Part shown: one piece after another, positions 10,605 through 21,605 of the stretch | How the letters are laid out: each line of letters starts with the position of its first letter | Position numbering within the stretch: position 1 is the first letter of the stretch | From: Arabidopsis thaliana | Taxonomy: Eukaryota > Streptophyta > Magnoliopsida > Brassicales > Brassicaceae | DNA length: 64,000 nt | Direction: 5' to 3' | Assembly: GCF_000001735.4 (NCBI RefSeq) | Contig: NC_003071.7 | Coordinates: 6,379,151 to 6,443,150, forward strand | Program-made: the position numbers and the translations under genes | The notes under the pieces: model-generated | Databases searched by the model: none | Seen by the model: only the letters and a program-made list of their open reading frames with translations | What the model was told of the DNA's origin: nothing

Positions 10605-11764
10605 TTGGGGTGGGCATTTAGGTTTAACTTCGGATTCGGTTTGAGTTTGGTTCCGTTCGGTTTTTTGGGTTTTGTAAAATTCTAACCAAACTCAACCGAA
10701 AGTAGTTGAAGTTAGTATGGTTTGGTTTGGGTTTGGGTCAATCTATGTTCGGTTTGGTTTGTTTTTAGTTCGTTTGATTTTAATTCGGTTCTGAAAGACG
10801 AATCAATATAACGAAACAAAACTATTTCGTTCATTATTGTTTGAACGTTGAATTTGATCATAGTTAAGTTAAGCAACAAGTTCAAGTTGCAAAATTTAAG
10901 TTGAATAATTCAAATAAGGGAAATTTGTACATAACATTAAAAAAACTTTAATTAGGTAACTAACCAAAAACAAAATGTATGTAATATTCTTTGTATATTC
11001 TGTAATTTGGACTATTGTACCCTTTATGTAAACATCAAACATACTTTTCATGTATCTTCTGTGTTTTCTATAGTCTCTCATCTCCTTCTTTTTTCTATAT
11101 ATCTCATGATTCCTTCATATTTATTTTGTTATGGCCACTATTTCTTCTTCTTAACCAAACCCTAGCCTTAGTATTAATACTGATTGTAGATCTGCTTCAG
11201 AGAGATCGAAGGACCCAAACGATTTTATCTTATTGTTGCCTTCACTACCGAACGATTCTTCACCAATTTTTTTTTTTCCCATCTTTTCATCATTTAATGT
11301 GCAATTTCTTAGATTGTGAATTGGTGGAGAATCGTTCGGTAGTGAAGACAACAATAAGATATTGAATTATCCTCACGAGCATAGAAGACAACGGACTTAC
11401 GAGTAGGAAGGAGTGTGTTGTATTTTTACACCTCACATGTGCTATTCAATGAATTATGCATATTATAGTGTTAGATATTTAATAACTTTATTTAGAATGG
11501 TTTTTCACCTAATTCACCCTTCAAATAAACCAAAAAAAAAATTAAACTACAAATAATTACATATGTACTAATATACAATATTACTAATTAATTAATTAAA
11601 TAAACATATAAGGTTATTGGTTCGGTTTGGTTTAAAACAAACCAAACCGAACCATTTCAGTTGAGTGAGAAGAAACATAACTGAATAGTTTGAGTCTAAG
11701 ATTGGATTTGGTTTGGGTCGGTTCTGTTTGGTTCGGTTCGGTTTGGTTAAAATGTCCATTCCTC
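10605..11764. mobile_element. hAT-like TIR element rich in AACCAAACCGAACC motifs
   Basis: The left end (TTGGGGTGGGCATTTAGG) and right end (AAAATGTCCATTCCTC) are imperfect inverted repeats of the GGGGTGGGCAT class. Both are bordered by AATTAG (10599-10604 and 11765-11770), a possible partial target duplication. Both flanks carry long runs related to GGTTTGGTTTGG and AACCAAACCGAACC, a known style of hAT subterminal repeat. The 1.16-kb interior shows no transposase but contains a striking hairpin at 11227-11360. Confidence 0.5.
11227..11360. repeat. Near-perfect 42-bp inverted repeat (possible small-RNA hairpin)
   Basis: The arms 11227-11268 and 11319-11360 are reverse complements over 42 nt except for one mismatch and one G:U-compatible pair. 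They are separated by a 50-nt T-rich loop. Transcribed from either strand, this would fold into a long hairpin of the size of a young plant MIRNA precursor or short hpRNA. No known miRNA sequence was recognised in it. Confidence 0.7.
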
Positions 11765-12021
11765 AATTAGCAGTGCCATCAAACTAGTTACAAATTATAG
11801 GTTCGGTAGGTTCCTTTGGGTAGTTGGGTTTAATGATTTACACAACACCGTCAATAATTTCTCCTTTGCCTATGATCAATTAATGACGGTTTAATATCTT
11901 TTTCCTTTTTTTCCCTATAAAAAAATTCTCACGTGCGTCTATCGAAATCACACTAAAATTTTCTTTTTTCCATGAGAAGTTTTTTTTCTCTCCGGCTAAA
12001 GGAAGAAGAGAAGGTACCACA

Positions 12022-12327
12022 ATGCCTCCTCGCACGGGAAAGGATAAACAAAACCCCAGGCTCCCACCGGAGGTGACTCGCCTACTCTACATTTGTAACC
12101 TTCCCTTTAGCATAACAAGCGAAGATACGTACGATCTTTTCGGAAGGTACAGTACGATTCGTCAGGTTCGAATCGGTTGTGAAAAGGGCACAAAAGGTAC
12201 GGCTTTCGTCGTATACGAGGATATCTACGATGCTAAGAAAGCTGTCGACCATCTCTGGCTTCAACATAGCGAACCGGTACCTTATCGTGCACTATTACCA
12301 ACATGCGAAGATGAGCAAGAAGTTTGA
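12022..12327 (+). CDS. SF3B6 (p14)-like RRM protein with a frameshifted, truncated C-terminus; possibly a pseudogene
   Basis: The N-terminal 76 residues are a clear RRM of the SF3B6/p14 type, the U2 snRNP subunit that contacts the branch-point adenosine. RNP2 is LLYICNL and RNP1 is [10 protein letters not shown], followed by [11 protein letters not shown]. The annotated frame then continues for about 25 unrelated residues and stops at residue 101, whereas family members are about 125 residues. The expected continuation (SGFN then [19 protein letters not shown]) is present at 12254-12330 in the next forward frame. The shift lies in a CT repeat (CATCTCTGG), most simply a 2-nt loss. Past the KKFD codons the DNA becomes the arm of a foldback transposon. 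By gene order this is AT2G14870. It looks like a diverged retrocopy or dying duplicate. Confidence 0.75.
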   Translation: MPPRTGKDKQNPRLPPEVTRLLYICNLPFSITSEDTYDLFGRYSTIRQVRIGCEKGTKGTAFVVYEDIYDAKKAVDHLWLQHSEPVPYRALLPTCEDEQEV

Positions 12328-12969
12328 CTTGAAACATCTGTTAGTCAACGCTAACTACTGATGACTCAGCTGACCCGTGAGTATCAACGAGGCATATTCT
12401 TCAACTAAAACGACCTTGTTTTGCTATTTTGAATTTATTTTAAAAAAAATTGTGAAAATATATATTCGAACCAGAGACCCGTTGCTTTTGTTCGTTACCA
12501 TTGAACAACAACCATATTTCCAATAAAACTGCAACTCTCATATTTTTTATATATTAATAAAACATAGGAGAAAATCAATAAACCTAGGAATTTTGTTTTC
12601 TTCTTCTTCTTCAATTTTTTTCATTCGAAACACAAACAAGAAATTGAAAAACAGAGACTGTGATCGAGAGAAAGAAGACACAATATAACATTAAGACATT
12701 AGTTGAAATCCAAGGACACAACAATTAAATCCGAAGACACAACATATCCATCTTAAAGGTTATACGAATTTAAATCCGAAAACACAACATCTTTATAGTT
12801 TTACAACGGGTTTCCAGTTCGAATACCATTTTTACATTTAAAAAATAAAGAAATTGATTTCAAAATAGCAAACCGATGTCATTTTAGTTGAAGAATATGC
12901 TACTTCAATATATATGTATCAACTGAGTCAACAATCACTAGCGTTGACTGACATCTTTTAACATTGACT
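12323..12969. mobile_element. Foldback (MULE-like) palindromic element at the 3' end of the SF3B6-like gene
   Basis: Sequence on the left (for example GCATATTCTTCAACTAAAA at 12392-12410) recurs as its reverse complement on the right (12882-12900), and further pairs lie at equal distances from a centre near 12646. The arms are about 150-170 bp, imperfect, and include GTCAACGCTA near both outer ends. The interior has no coding potential. The left arm begins where the SF3B6-like homology ends, so insertion probably removed the gene's original 3' end. Confidence 0.65.
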
Positions 12970-13079
12970 TGTAGTTAAACACTATATTAATAGTTCATGT
13001 AGTTTTCTTTTAAATTACTTGTTTACGTATAAATCGGTATTTGTCGTTAGTTCACGTTGAAAAACACACTTTTTACCAG

Positions 13080-13870
13080 ACCAAGGGCTTCTCTCTCTTA
13101 ACACACCTCTATCCTTTAGAGAGAGAGGGAGATTTCCGGTTCACCGGAATTATCGCCGCCGCTTTTGTTCTGTAATATAGAAGTTTTCCGACTGCAGTCA
13201 GATTGTTGTTTTTCCGCTTCGTCGGACCAATCTCCGGTTAATCCGGATCTAATAAGATCCAATTTGGTTACTTAAGATTGGATCAAGTTTTTTTTGTTTC
13301 CTCTTTCTACAAGGCTTTCAATCCATTATCCTCTTGCGATCTCTGGATCTCTTCCTCCTACCGTCGGCTTGCCTCCTCTCTTTGATCGGAGTAACATCTT
13401 CGCCGCTTCATATGACTCTGTTGTAGTCGAGGACTTTCTTTTGGTCTCAGGCGGAGCTTCCAATTTAGGAGATTGGGTTAAGGGATAAAGATTTCTTCAA
13501 GTCTTCTTTGAGCTTCTTTCAGACGGAACCGGTGATTGTTCATCAGATCTGCAAGACGAAAACTGTAGAAGGAGTACGGTGGTGGTTGCTTGAAGCCAAC
13601 GGAGGTGCTGAGTCAACTCGCAGATTTGCCCGGCGCCGACTGCTTCTCCTTCTCCTTCTTATGTGTTAACACGTGGTGTTACACGTGGTGTTACACGTGG
13701 TGGCTCCTTATTTTCTTAATCTTTTACTTTATTTAGTTTAAGATTAAGCAGTTGTTAACCTAATCAAGGATGTATATGTTGGAGAATGGGCTTATGTAAT
13801 TTTCACTTCTTTGTACTGCCCATTGGGCTTCCGTTTTAATGGAATTTGGCCGACTAAAAACAAAAAAAGC
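13080..13870 (+). mobile_element. Possible non-coding retroposon (Sadhu-like candidate)
   Basis: A segment of about 0.8 kb, more GC-rich than its flanks, starts with a CT-rich stretch and ends ATTTGGCCGACTAAAAACAAAAAAA, a poly-A-like tail similar to those of plant retroposons. Only a short open frame is present (13294-13488, 64 residues), with no domain. Non-coding retroposons of about 0.9 kb called Sadhu are known in Arabidopsis, but I cannot confirm membership and found no clear target duplication. Confidence 0.35.
13669..13702. repeat. 12-bp tandem repeat containing three G-boxes
   Basis: The unit ACACGTGGTGTT is repeated 2.8 times, so CACGTG occurs three times at 12-bp spacing. G-boxes bind bZIP and bHLH factors. 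No gene start lies directly downstream on the plus strand, so any regulatory role is speculative. Confidence 0.6.
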
Positions 13871-14535
13871 CTTCTACTTTACAGATGAGAAGGAGAGACA
13901 GACAAGTTTCAATGGGCCGAACCTAAAACCCATATTTAGATATTTTGATTCCTAGTTTCACATATCTATAGGCTAAACCCAAATTAATACTAAATTATTT
14001 GATATTTGTAAATGGTAAAATGGTTAATTTTCTAGACAAAACGAGATTCAATCTATCCAGAGGTAATATGAGTTCGTAATATAGCGAGTGAAGTGAAAAA
14101 TGTAAATTTTCTCGCTCTTTTGTCAACCGTTTCTAAGTATATACGTCATTAGTATCATACCACAAATCCCTGAGCCTAGTAGATATGTCTTCCAAACCTT
14201 ACCTCAATCTCTTCTCAACGGAGTATGTACATGATTATAAAACGTAACTAACATGTGTGAATTTCGAAAACTAAATAAACGGAAAAACATGTTGTCAAAA
14301 GCCGTTTACCGTTAGTCAAACAAGAAAAATAGAATCTGAAATCGAAACGAAAACGCAAACAACATTAGGAAGCAACGACTACATAACATCCATTGAATTG
14401 AAGCAACCAAAAAAAAACCTAATTTACTAATCTAAGTCTTCCTCAACTTCAAATACCCTTCTCTTTTCATGGCCATAACAGGTCAACAACAAAACATAGA
14501 CAATCATCCAAATAAAGTTCCGCGGAAACAATCCA
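13871..14535. other. Spacer including the 3' UTR of the SWIB gene
   Basis: AT-rich, no coding frame recognised. The part next to 14536 is expected to be the 3' UTR of the minus-strand SWIB gene. Confidence 0.4.
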
Positions 14536-15691
14536 TCAGAGGAAGTGAGGACCGATGAGCTTTGCAATCTCTAGGAACCCAACCCGATCTCTTCCTTCGA
14601 ATATCTTCTTCAGCTTCTCATCACACAGTATTTCTCTCTTGTTTTGTGGGTCCTAAAGAACAAAATTAGTCATTTAGTAAAACTTTGATGCAAGTAAAAC
14701 ATCTTGAAGTACCGTAGCTAAATTGGTTCTTTAAACTTTGAAACCTCAAGACATGTCAATGAGAATAATACAGAGCTTTCTACTAGAGTAAAGTTTTGGC
14801 TACTTGGTTGCTATAGACTATAAATCTTGCAGAGAAACAGCATCCACATTTAAACACTATAGAACTAGAATTTCAAGAGCTGAAAAAAGTTCCATTTCAT
14901 ACTTAGAGAACCTGAACCAAACAGCAACAATACCAAGAAGCAGAGATCAAAACATCAGAGATACAAAGCCAATGACAGAACATATTAGGATTTTGGTCAA
15001 ACTAGGCAACAAGGTTCAAGAACATAGCCCAGAGAAGATTATTAGTTATCTCTAAGGATACACATAGCCAAGCAAGTAAACGAGACGCAATCAAAGAATC
15101 AAATTTGCTTATACAAAACGTTATAAACAACTACCCCCAAAATCATATGAAGCAATTAGTCACCAAAATATTTTCAGCTTCCTAATCTAAAGAAAACTTA
15201 CAAGTTACATAACTAACAAGAAGACAACCTAATTCAATTTCTGTCTTCTTGAATCCAGACCGTTCAATTTTCCTACAGAAACCCTAAAATATCAAACCAC
15301 CGGATTGAAGAAAGCGAAACAAAACCATAAGAGAAACCAAAACCAGAGTGTTTCTGAGAGAGATTCTTGGTTGTTAAGTTACCTGAAGGTCATGTTCTTT
15401 GATGTAAGCCCAAATACGCTTAAGAGCTTGTGTGCGAGCGATTTCAGGAAGTTCGACGATGTCTTGCATCTCTGGTGAAACTGGTCTAGGTTTCATGATA
15501 CCGCGTGGCACTCTCTTATTGGTTGCGGTTGGCTCTGAAGATTCCGTCGCAGATGTTACCGCTCGAACCAAGCGTAGTTTAGCCGCCGGGTGAGAGGCGA
15601 ACCGGAGAGAGGACAGAGGAGTTGATGGGTTGCGGAAAGATGTCGTTTTGATGCAGAGGAAAGTGGAGAATGTTCCAGAAGAAACCGCCAT
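14536..15691 (-). CDS. SWIB/MDM2-domain protein, organelle-targeted type (two exons)
   Basis: Exon 1 is 15691-15383 (103 codons) and exon 2 is 14652-14536, joined by GT-AG borders; the product has 141 residues. Residues 1 to about 55 are rich in Ser, Thr, Ala and Arg with few acids, like a plastid or mitochondrial transit peptide. The SWIB fold follows, from about residue 65: KPRPVSPEMQDIVELPEIAR, TQALKRIWAYIKEHDLQ, then in exon 2 DPQNKREILCDEKLKKIF and FLEIAKLIGPHFL. In SWI/SNF subunits this fold mediates protein contacts; stand-alone plant SWIB proteins are often nucleoid-associated in organelles, which I infer here from the N-terminus. Gene order suggests AT2G14880. Confidence 0.9.
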
Positions 15692-15899
15692 TTTCGGTGT
15701 GCTTTGTCTGTGTGGTGGTGGAATTGGGAAGGTGAAAGGGGTTTTGTGTTATCCCTTTTGCTTTTTGGTTTTTATTTTTTTTATTCTTAGTATTGGAGTT
15801 TTGTCTTCATCGAGGAGAAACACTATTTATTGTCTTTTATTTTTTCTAATGGACAAATTGTTAAAAGAAAACCTTAGGGAAATTTTTGGTTAAATACAA

Positions 15900-17330
15900 A
15901 ATTTATGCGGGTTAAAAATATAAATATTTTTAGAATCTAAAACTTTATGATAAAAAAAATAATTGACGGTCAAAAAGAACTGAAAATATAAAATTAGAAG
16001 TGAAAACTTCAAAAAATTTAAAATAAAATCGATAAAATGGAGACATATCAAACTAACTAAAGAAATCAGAATTTTTTTAAAAAATTGATAGAATGTATCG
16101 AAGATGTCTTTGGCCAACAATCATACAAATCCTTCTCTTAAGAAGCCAAACTTTATAAGCGTAGTACAACTTTTTAAACTATGCTTCATAACCTGGCAAG
16201 AAAAACTACTTAGAGTTCCAAGCTAAACCATAGAACCACACCAATACACCATAGAAGCAGATTTCGATCATATATAAAATATAGAGACGAGAAGCAACAG
16301 ATCAAAACTAGATAACATCAATCTTGAATGATCAAGAAAACTAAATGATTGAACCTATGTAAACCCTAGTGAACAATAGAATATCCAAAGATATAGCAGC
16401 GGCCGGCCTGAACATCTCGACCATCAAACCAACTATCAATATCACATAGTAAAAGATAAAACCGATATTCTTATTGAAAATACCTAGAAAATTACGACAA
16501 CTAATCTTCTAAAATCCGAGACCTTGCCTGATCAAACTCCTCAACCGTGGAAGTAGATGAAATGCTATTCGATAAACATCACTGAAATTGTTAGCCTCGT
16601 CAGAAACTATGTTTTCCTCAGAAAAATTATAGTCGGAGGTTTTTTTTGCCCTCAACTGTTGTCGCTAACCAAACGAAAAAAAAAAAAAAAAAATAGGTTT
16701 TCTTTAATTTAATATTTTCTGTTTTTTCTTTCATTTTTAATTCAAAATGGCAATAATAGTGAATATACAAATTTTTATGGCTATAAGATCTTTTTCAAAA
16801 CATATATATGTGCTATTATAGTTACCAACATCTTGACTAAGCTTTTGGAGTCATTACTTTACTTGTATGTGCTATTAGACATAATGTCTCCAAAAAATGG
16901 GTTATAATAATCTTAATACCCAAAAAACTTAAACATAAGAACATATCTATTTTTTGTATAATTAGTTCTCTCTCAACAATTTGTATAAGTTGGAAAAATA
17001 CATACTTTCACAAATCACAAATTGTTTAGCAATAGAAACAAATAGATATCGACGTTTTAATCTGATTCTGGATATATTGGTTATTAAATACAAGAGTAAA
17101 AACATATTGTGAGTTAGATGATTATCTATCGGGTTATCATGATAACAAAGTATATATCAATAAGTTTATAATTTATGTGCTAAATTTATATTTATCGAGT
17201 TAACTCATTTATCATATCATATGAAGAACAAAATAACGAGTTATATAAGGTATAATATTTGTGTGGCAGATAACTATTTGATTAATATGTTAACTAGTAT
17301 AGTAATATAATAAATTTAATTTATCAAAAA
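15900..17330. other. AT-rich intergenic region
   Basis: No gene recognised. The segment 16120-16690 is slightly less AT-rich and ends at a run of about 17 A residues (near 16676), so it may include a decayed retroposon, but no family could be named. The rest is low-complexity. Confidence 0.35.
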
Positions 17331-17334
17331 AAAT

Positions 17335-18475
17335 TAAAGAAAAAAGATTGTTAGATACTTGAAGTATAACGCAACACATGACTACACATGTCAAGTAAAT
17401 TAAAGAATATTCAGCTTCTTGATGTATATAGATTGCATGGCCACATATAGAAAGTATATAGCGTTATGTGGTCAACATCATAAATATAGCATTTCAGATT
17501 AACCGGTCGACTAACTCCAGCGTTGACCAACAAAATATTCAAAATTATTTTTTATTATTATTAAAAAACTTTAGTTTTTTTGGTATTGCATAATAACTGA
17601 ACACAATATATATCTAATATAAATATTTTTGCATTCATAAGTAATGCATTGATTCTTATACTAGTTAGTTTTTCAATTTCAAAACTAAACTAAGAATGTA
17701 AAAAAAAAATTGAATAAAGGAATCATTTTTGTTATCAATTAAAAGAATATTAAATTCTTATTTCATTAGGAGATAAATCATTAGAATCAAACCCAATACA
17801 TATGACTATAAGAGTTTCTTTTTATTTTTTGAAAAAGAGTTTCATTAAAACAATAATATGCAAAAAATTTGATTAAATAACTTTTTAGTCTAAATTTTGC
17901 ATAGTAATTTTTTAAATTCAAAATTGAAATTTTATAAAATATTTAATCAAATAAGAAGTTAATATTTTTAATTGATAATATAAAACCAATTACCTATTAA
18001 TTAAAAAAATTTATCAATTAAATAATTAAATTCTAAAAACACTAACAATTAATATTATGAATAGTTCATATCTTAAAAAAATTACTCTTAATTTAGATTT
18101 GAAATTGAAAAAAACTAACTATTATCAGATTCATGCATTAAATATATATATATACAAAATATATTTATATTAGATATAGAATGTGTTTTTGATTATATAA
18201 TACCAAATAAAATTATCTATTTTTTAATATTAAAAATAAACTAAAAATTATTTCTGAATATTTTCGCTGGTCAATGTCGGTTAACTAGAACTAGTTGACT
18301 GGTGAACTTGAGATTCTCGGTTTATAATATTATCTACATGACGCTATATACTTCATTTATGTGGTCATACAATCTATATACGTCGAGAAGCTGAATATCC
18401 TTTAGTTTATTTGGCATATATGACCATGTTTTCGGTTATACATCACATAACTGATAATCTTTTTTCATAAATTCA
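17335..18475. repeat. Long imperfect palindrome (foldback element), about 1.1 kb
   Basis: Left and right halves are reverse complements along nearly their whole length around a centre near 17909. Paired landmarks include ATTCAGCTTCTTGATGTATA (about 17410) with its counterpart at about 18390, GTCGACTAACT with AGTTGACTGG near 17508/18290, and TTTGATTAAATA with TATTTAATCAAA near 17868/17940. The arms are about 560 bp and fairly diverged. There is no open frame. Such structures are typical of foldback or MULE-derived MITEs and can yield double-stranded RNA if transcribed. Confidence 0.75.
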
Positions 18476-20438
18476 ATTATTATGTAATAAATGAATATTA
18501 TCATATTAAATAAATTATTATATCATAAACATCACCACAACCGATAGAATCATCACCACTACCCTCTGAACCATCACGGCATACAATCATTTTTGCACAA
18601 AAAGTTAACCATCGGTCCGTCAGAAAACTTAACAATGTACAATCATCTCCATCCTCCAGCCTTCTTCTCTTCCACGATCACCATCTTTTTCTGCCATAAC
18701 AACGTGGATCTAACTTCAATTCCTCCAAAAAGAAAACCTTAGCGGCGATGTTTTGTTTTAATAATAGTTGTATTCACTCACCAAATAGTTAAGATTTTTG
18801 TTTATACACTCACCAAATACACGTTTGTCAACCTTTTTCTTCTCTTTGCCAAAAAAAAATCATTTGCTACACTTTTAAATACTTCCAAATTTGAGGATAG
18901 CCACCTATTTTTTTTTATTTTTTTTTTAAAATTATTAATCAATTACTTCAAATGAAAACAATTAAAAGCTCAAAATTTTCTATTATTGCTGAGCATATAT
19001 AACATTCAAGAGAACAAAATGAAAAATACGAGAATCAAACTATTGGCCACAGTTCACCTGCTCCAAATCTGTTGTAGTGATGATTGTGTCTAGACATTAA
19101 AGCAGGAGTTCCAACTCTGTTGTCGTCCTCTGTGACACTATCATCGGACCGGTATCATCGGACCGGTAACACGGGCTAAAGCATCAGTGTACCTCTCGAA
19201 TGGAGTCCTTTCCAAATCATTAGGCATAAACCAAATTCATCCATCATCTCATTCATACCTAAAAATGCATATATCTCGGATCTCACATCATCTAGAGACT
19301 AATAATGAGTACAATTAACGTTGCATTCAGTGATTGAAATTTCTTATTCATTTTGTTGTACGCTGATCAAAACTTCTTATCTTTTTTTCCGTTGAAATTA
19401 AAAACTTTTATAAAACGTTAAAATTAAAAATCTTTATAAAGAATTTGATAGAAAAAAATCGCAACGAACAACAAATGCGCGAAAAAATGGCGGCAAGCTT
19501 TTTGAAGAATGAGAGTAAACAACGGCTATACATTTGGTTGATTTTACAGCTATATATATATGATGAAATGCCAGTAATATTGCCCTGTGGCACATGAACA
19601 ATAATAGCACTAACAAAGTAAGAATCCAAAACTTATCAAATAATTGAAATTAATATTATTCGATCTGTTCAAAAGCATCCATCGTAAAACACATAACGCC
19701 CACCATACCCCACATTCGACATGCTATCACCCAAATCACTCCATCACTCGCTCTCCTTTACTCATTTCATAAGGAACAACAAACTTTTTTTTTTGTTTTT
19801 TTTTTTCCTAAATCGTTGTTTTCAAATAAGGAAAAAGCTTTGTAACTTTGTTTGTAAGGCAATCTTATCTTATCTTTTACACATTCTTACTCCAAATTTT
19901 CTTTCTTTTTATTCAACAACTTTGATAAACCTTTCTCCCTCCCTCTATTGACTTTGAAGGTTTGTTTTGTTTTTTCCATAGTTGTGTATTTAGTGGTAAA
20001 TTATGATGAAACAGACAAATTCTAGTGTTACAATAGATTATAATGTTCGAATATCCGTTGAAATCTAGATATTTGATATGATATAAAAAACGGATACGTA
20101 AACTTATTTGAAAACAAAAGAAGACACTAAGAAAACTATAAACAAATAAAGGTAACAAAAAGTAAATAGTTACATTCATTTCAAAATCTTTTGTTATTAC
20201 ATGTTTGGAATTAGAGTAACTTAAAAGCTTTATAGTTTATATTGATTAATACAACTCATACACATCCCACATCCCATCATAATTTTGATAAAATGAAGAC
20301 TCGCCAACGTGTCAACAGATCTAGCACCGCCAACTTCTCACATGGCATCATGGGTTATTATTATTATACACACTTACTAAAACCAACTTCAATACGACGC
20401 CATGTATCCGCGTTTTGATAATAATGCTCACTTTTTCC
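18476..20438. other. Intergenic region upstream of AGP9
   Basis: AT-rich. Contains a 14-bp direct duplication (ATCATCGGACCGGT twice near 19140-19170) and scattered short frames without recognisable motifs. The 200 bp before 20440 holds the AGP9 promoter. Confidence 0.4.
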
Positions 20439-20450
20439 TATTTAAATAAA
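20439..20450 (+). promoter_or_regulatory. AGP9 TATA box
   Basis: TATTTAAATAAA lies about 80-90 bp before the AGP9 start codon, with a CT-rich leader (ctcactcaactctctcattc) between, a normal plant core-promoter arrangement. Confidence 0.6.
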
Positions 20451-20528
20451 TCCTTCATTTTCCTCCTTTTACATTTCCTCACTCAACTCTCTCATTCTCA
20501 CTAACAGAGAGAAAAAGCAAAAGCAAAA

Positions 20529-21605
20529 ATGGCTCGATCTTTCGCTATTGCTGTGATCTGTATCGTCCTCATCGCCGGCGTTACTGGTCAAGCTCCGACT
20601 TCACCACCAACCGCTACACCAGCTCCACCAACTCCAACAACTCCTCCACCAGCAGCAACTCCTCCTCCTGTCTCAGCACCACCACCAGTCACAACATCTC
20701 CTCCTCCAGTCACCACTGCTCCTCCTCCAGCAAATCCACCACCACCAGTCTCTTCTCCTCCTCCTGCTTCTCCTCCACCAGCTACTCCTCCTCCAGTCGC
20801 TTCTCCTCCTCCTCCCGTTGCTTCTCCTCCACCAGCAACTCCTCCTCCCGTCGCTACTCCTCCCCCAGCTCCTCTAGCTTCCCCTCCTGCTCAAGTTCCA
20901 GCTCCAGCACCGACCACGAAGCCAGATTCTCCATCTCCATCTCCGTCATCTAGCCCACCTCTTCCATCAAGCGACGCTCCTGGACCTAGCACCGATTCTA
21001 TCTCTCCTGCTCCTAGCCCCACTGATGTGAACGACCAGGTTAGTAACCTTTTCTTCTAGATCTTGTACAATGTGTTTCAGATCTGAGATGTTTTGTCTGA
21101 ACTTGAATAGATCTAAAACGGTATGATTTAGAAAAAAGTGAAAAACATAATTAGCGCAATTTAGCAAGAAAATGCTAGTCTTTGCTAACGTGCAACCGTA
21201 TCGTGATTTGATGATTTTGGCTTGTCTGCCTCGAGATCTTCGAATCCTAGCCGTGAGCGCGTGAGTGCTGTAGTCACGTGACTTTGTCAGTCTGCACGTG
21301 AATAATTTAATACTGCCGCGTGGCAATATTCTTTCGGACCAAAGTAGATCTAGTTTAGTTTAGTAATAAAAAAACAGTCCAAAGCGTGATGGACGGATTC
21401 TCTAAGATCTGCTGTCCAAATTATTTAACTTTCCACCCCTAAATTTTAGGATCTTTTCAAATGTAACCCCGGATTAAGTAATTGAACTGTGAAGTCCCTT
21501 GGCTATTGAAATGCTGATTGGAAACCTTTTGTTTTGCAGAATGGAGCTAGCAAGATGGTTTCGAGCTTAGTATTTGGATCTGTTCTCGTCTGGTTTATGA
21601 TCTAA
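20529..21605 (+). CDS. AGP9: Classical arabinogalactan protein, AGP9
   Basis: Exon 1 is 20529-21038 and exon 2 is 21540-21605 (donor CCAG|GTTAGT, acceptor TTTTGCAG|AATGG), giving 191 residues. Residues 1-20 are a signal peptide ending before QAPTSPP. The centre (about 21-150) is almost entirely Pro, Ala, Ser, Thr and Val, with many TPPP, SPPP and AP dipeptides, the sites of proline hydroxylation and arabinogalactan attachment. The C-terminus encoded by exon 2 (MVSSLVFGSVLVWFMI) is the hydrophobic signal for a GPI anchor, so the mature glycoprotein should be tethered outside the plasma membrane or released to the wall. AGPs act in cell-surface signalling and wall organisation. Gene order (AT2G14890) and length support AGP9. 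Confidence 0.93.
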
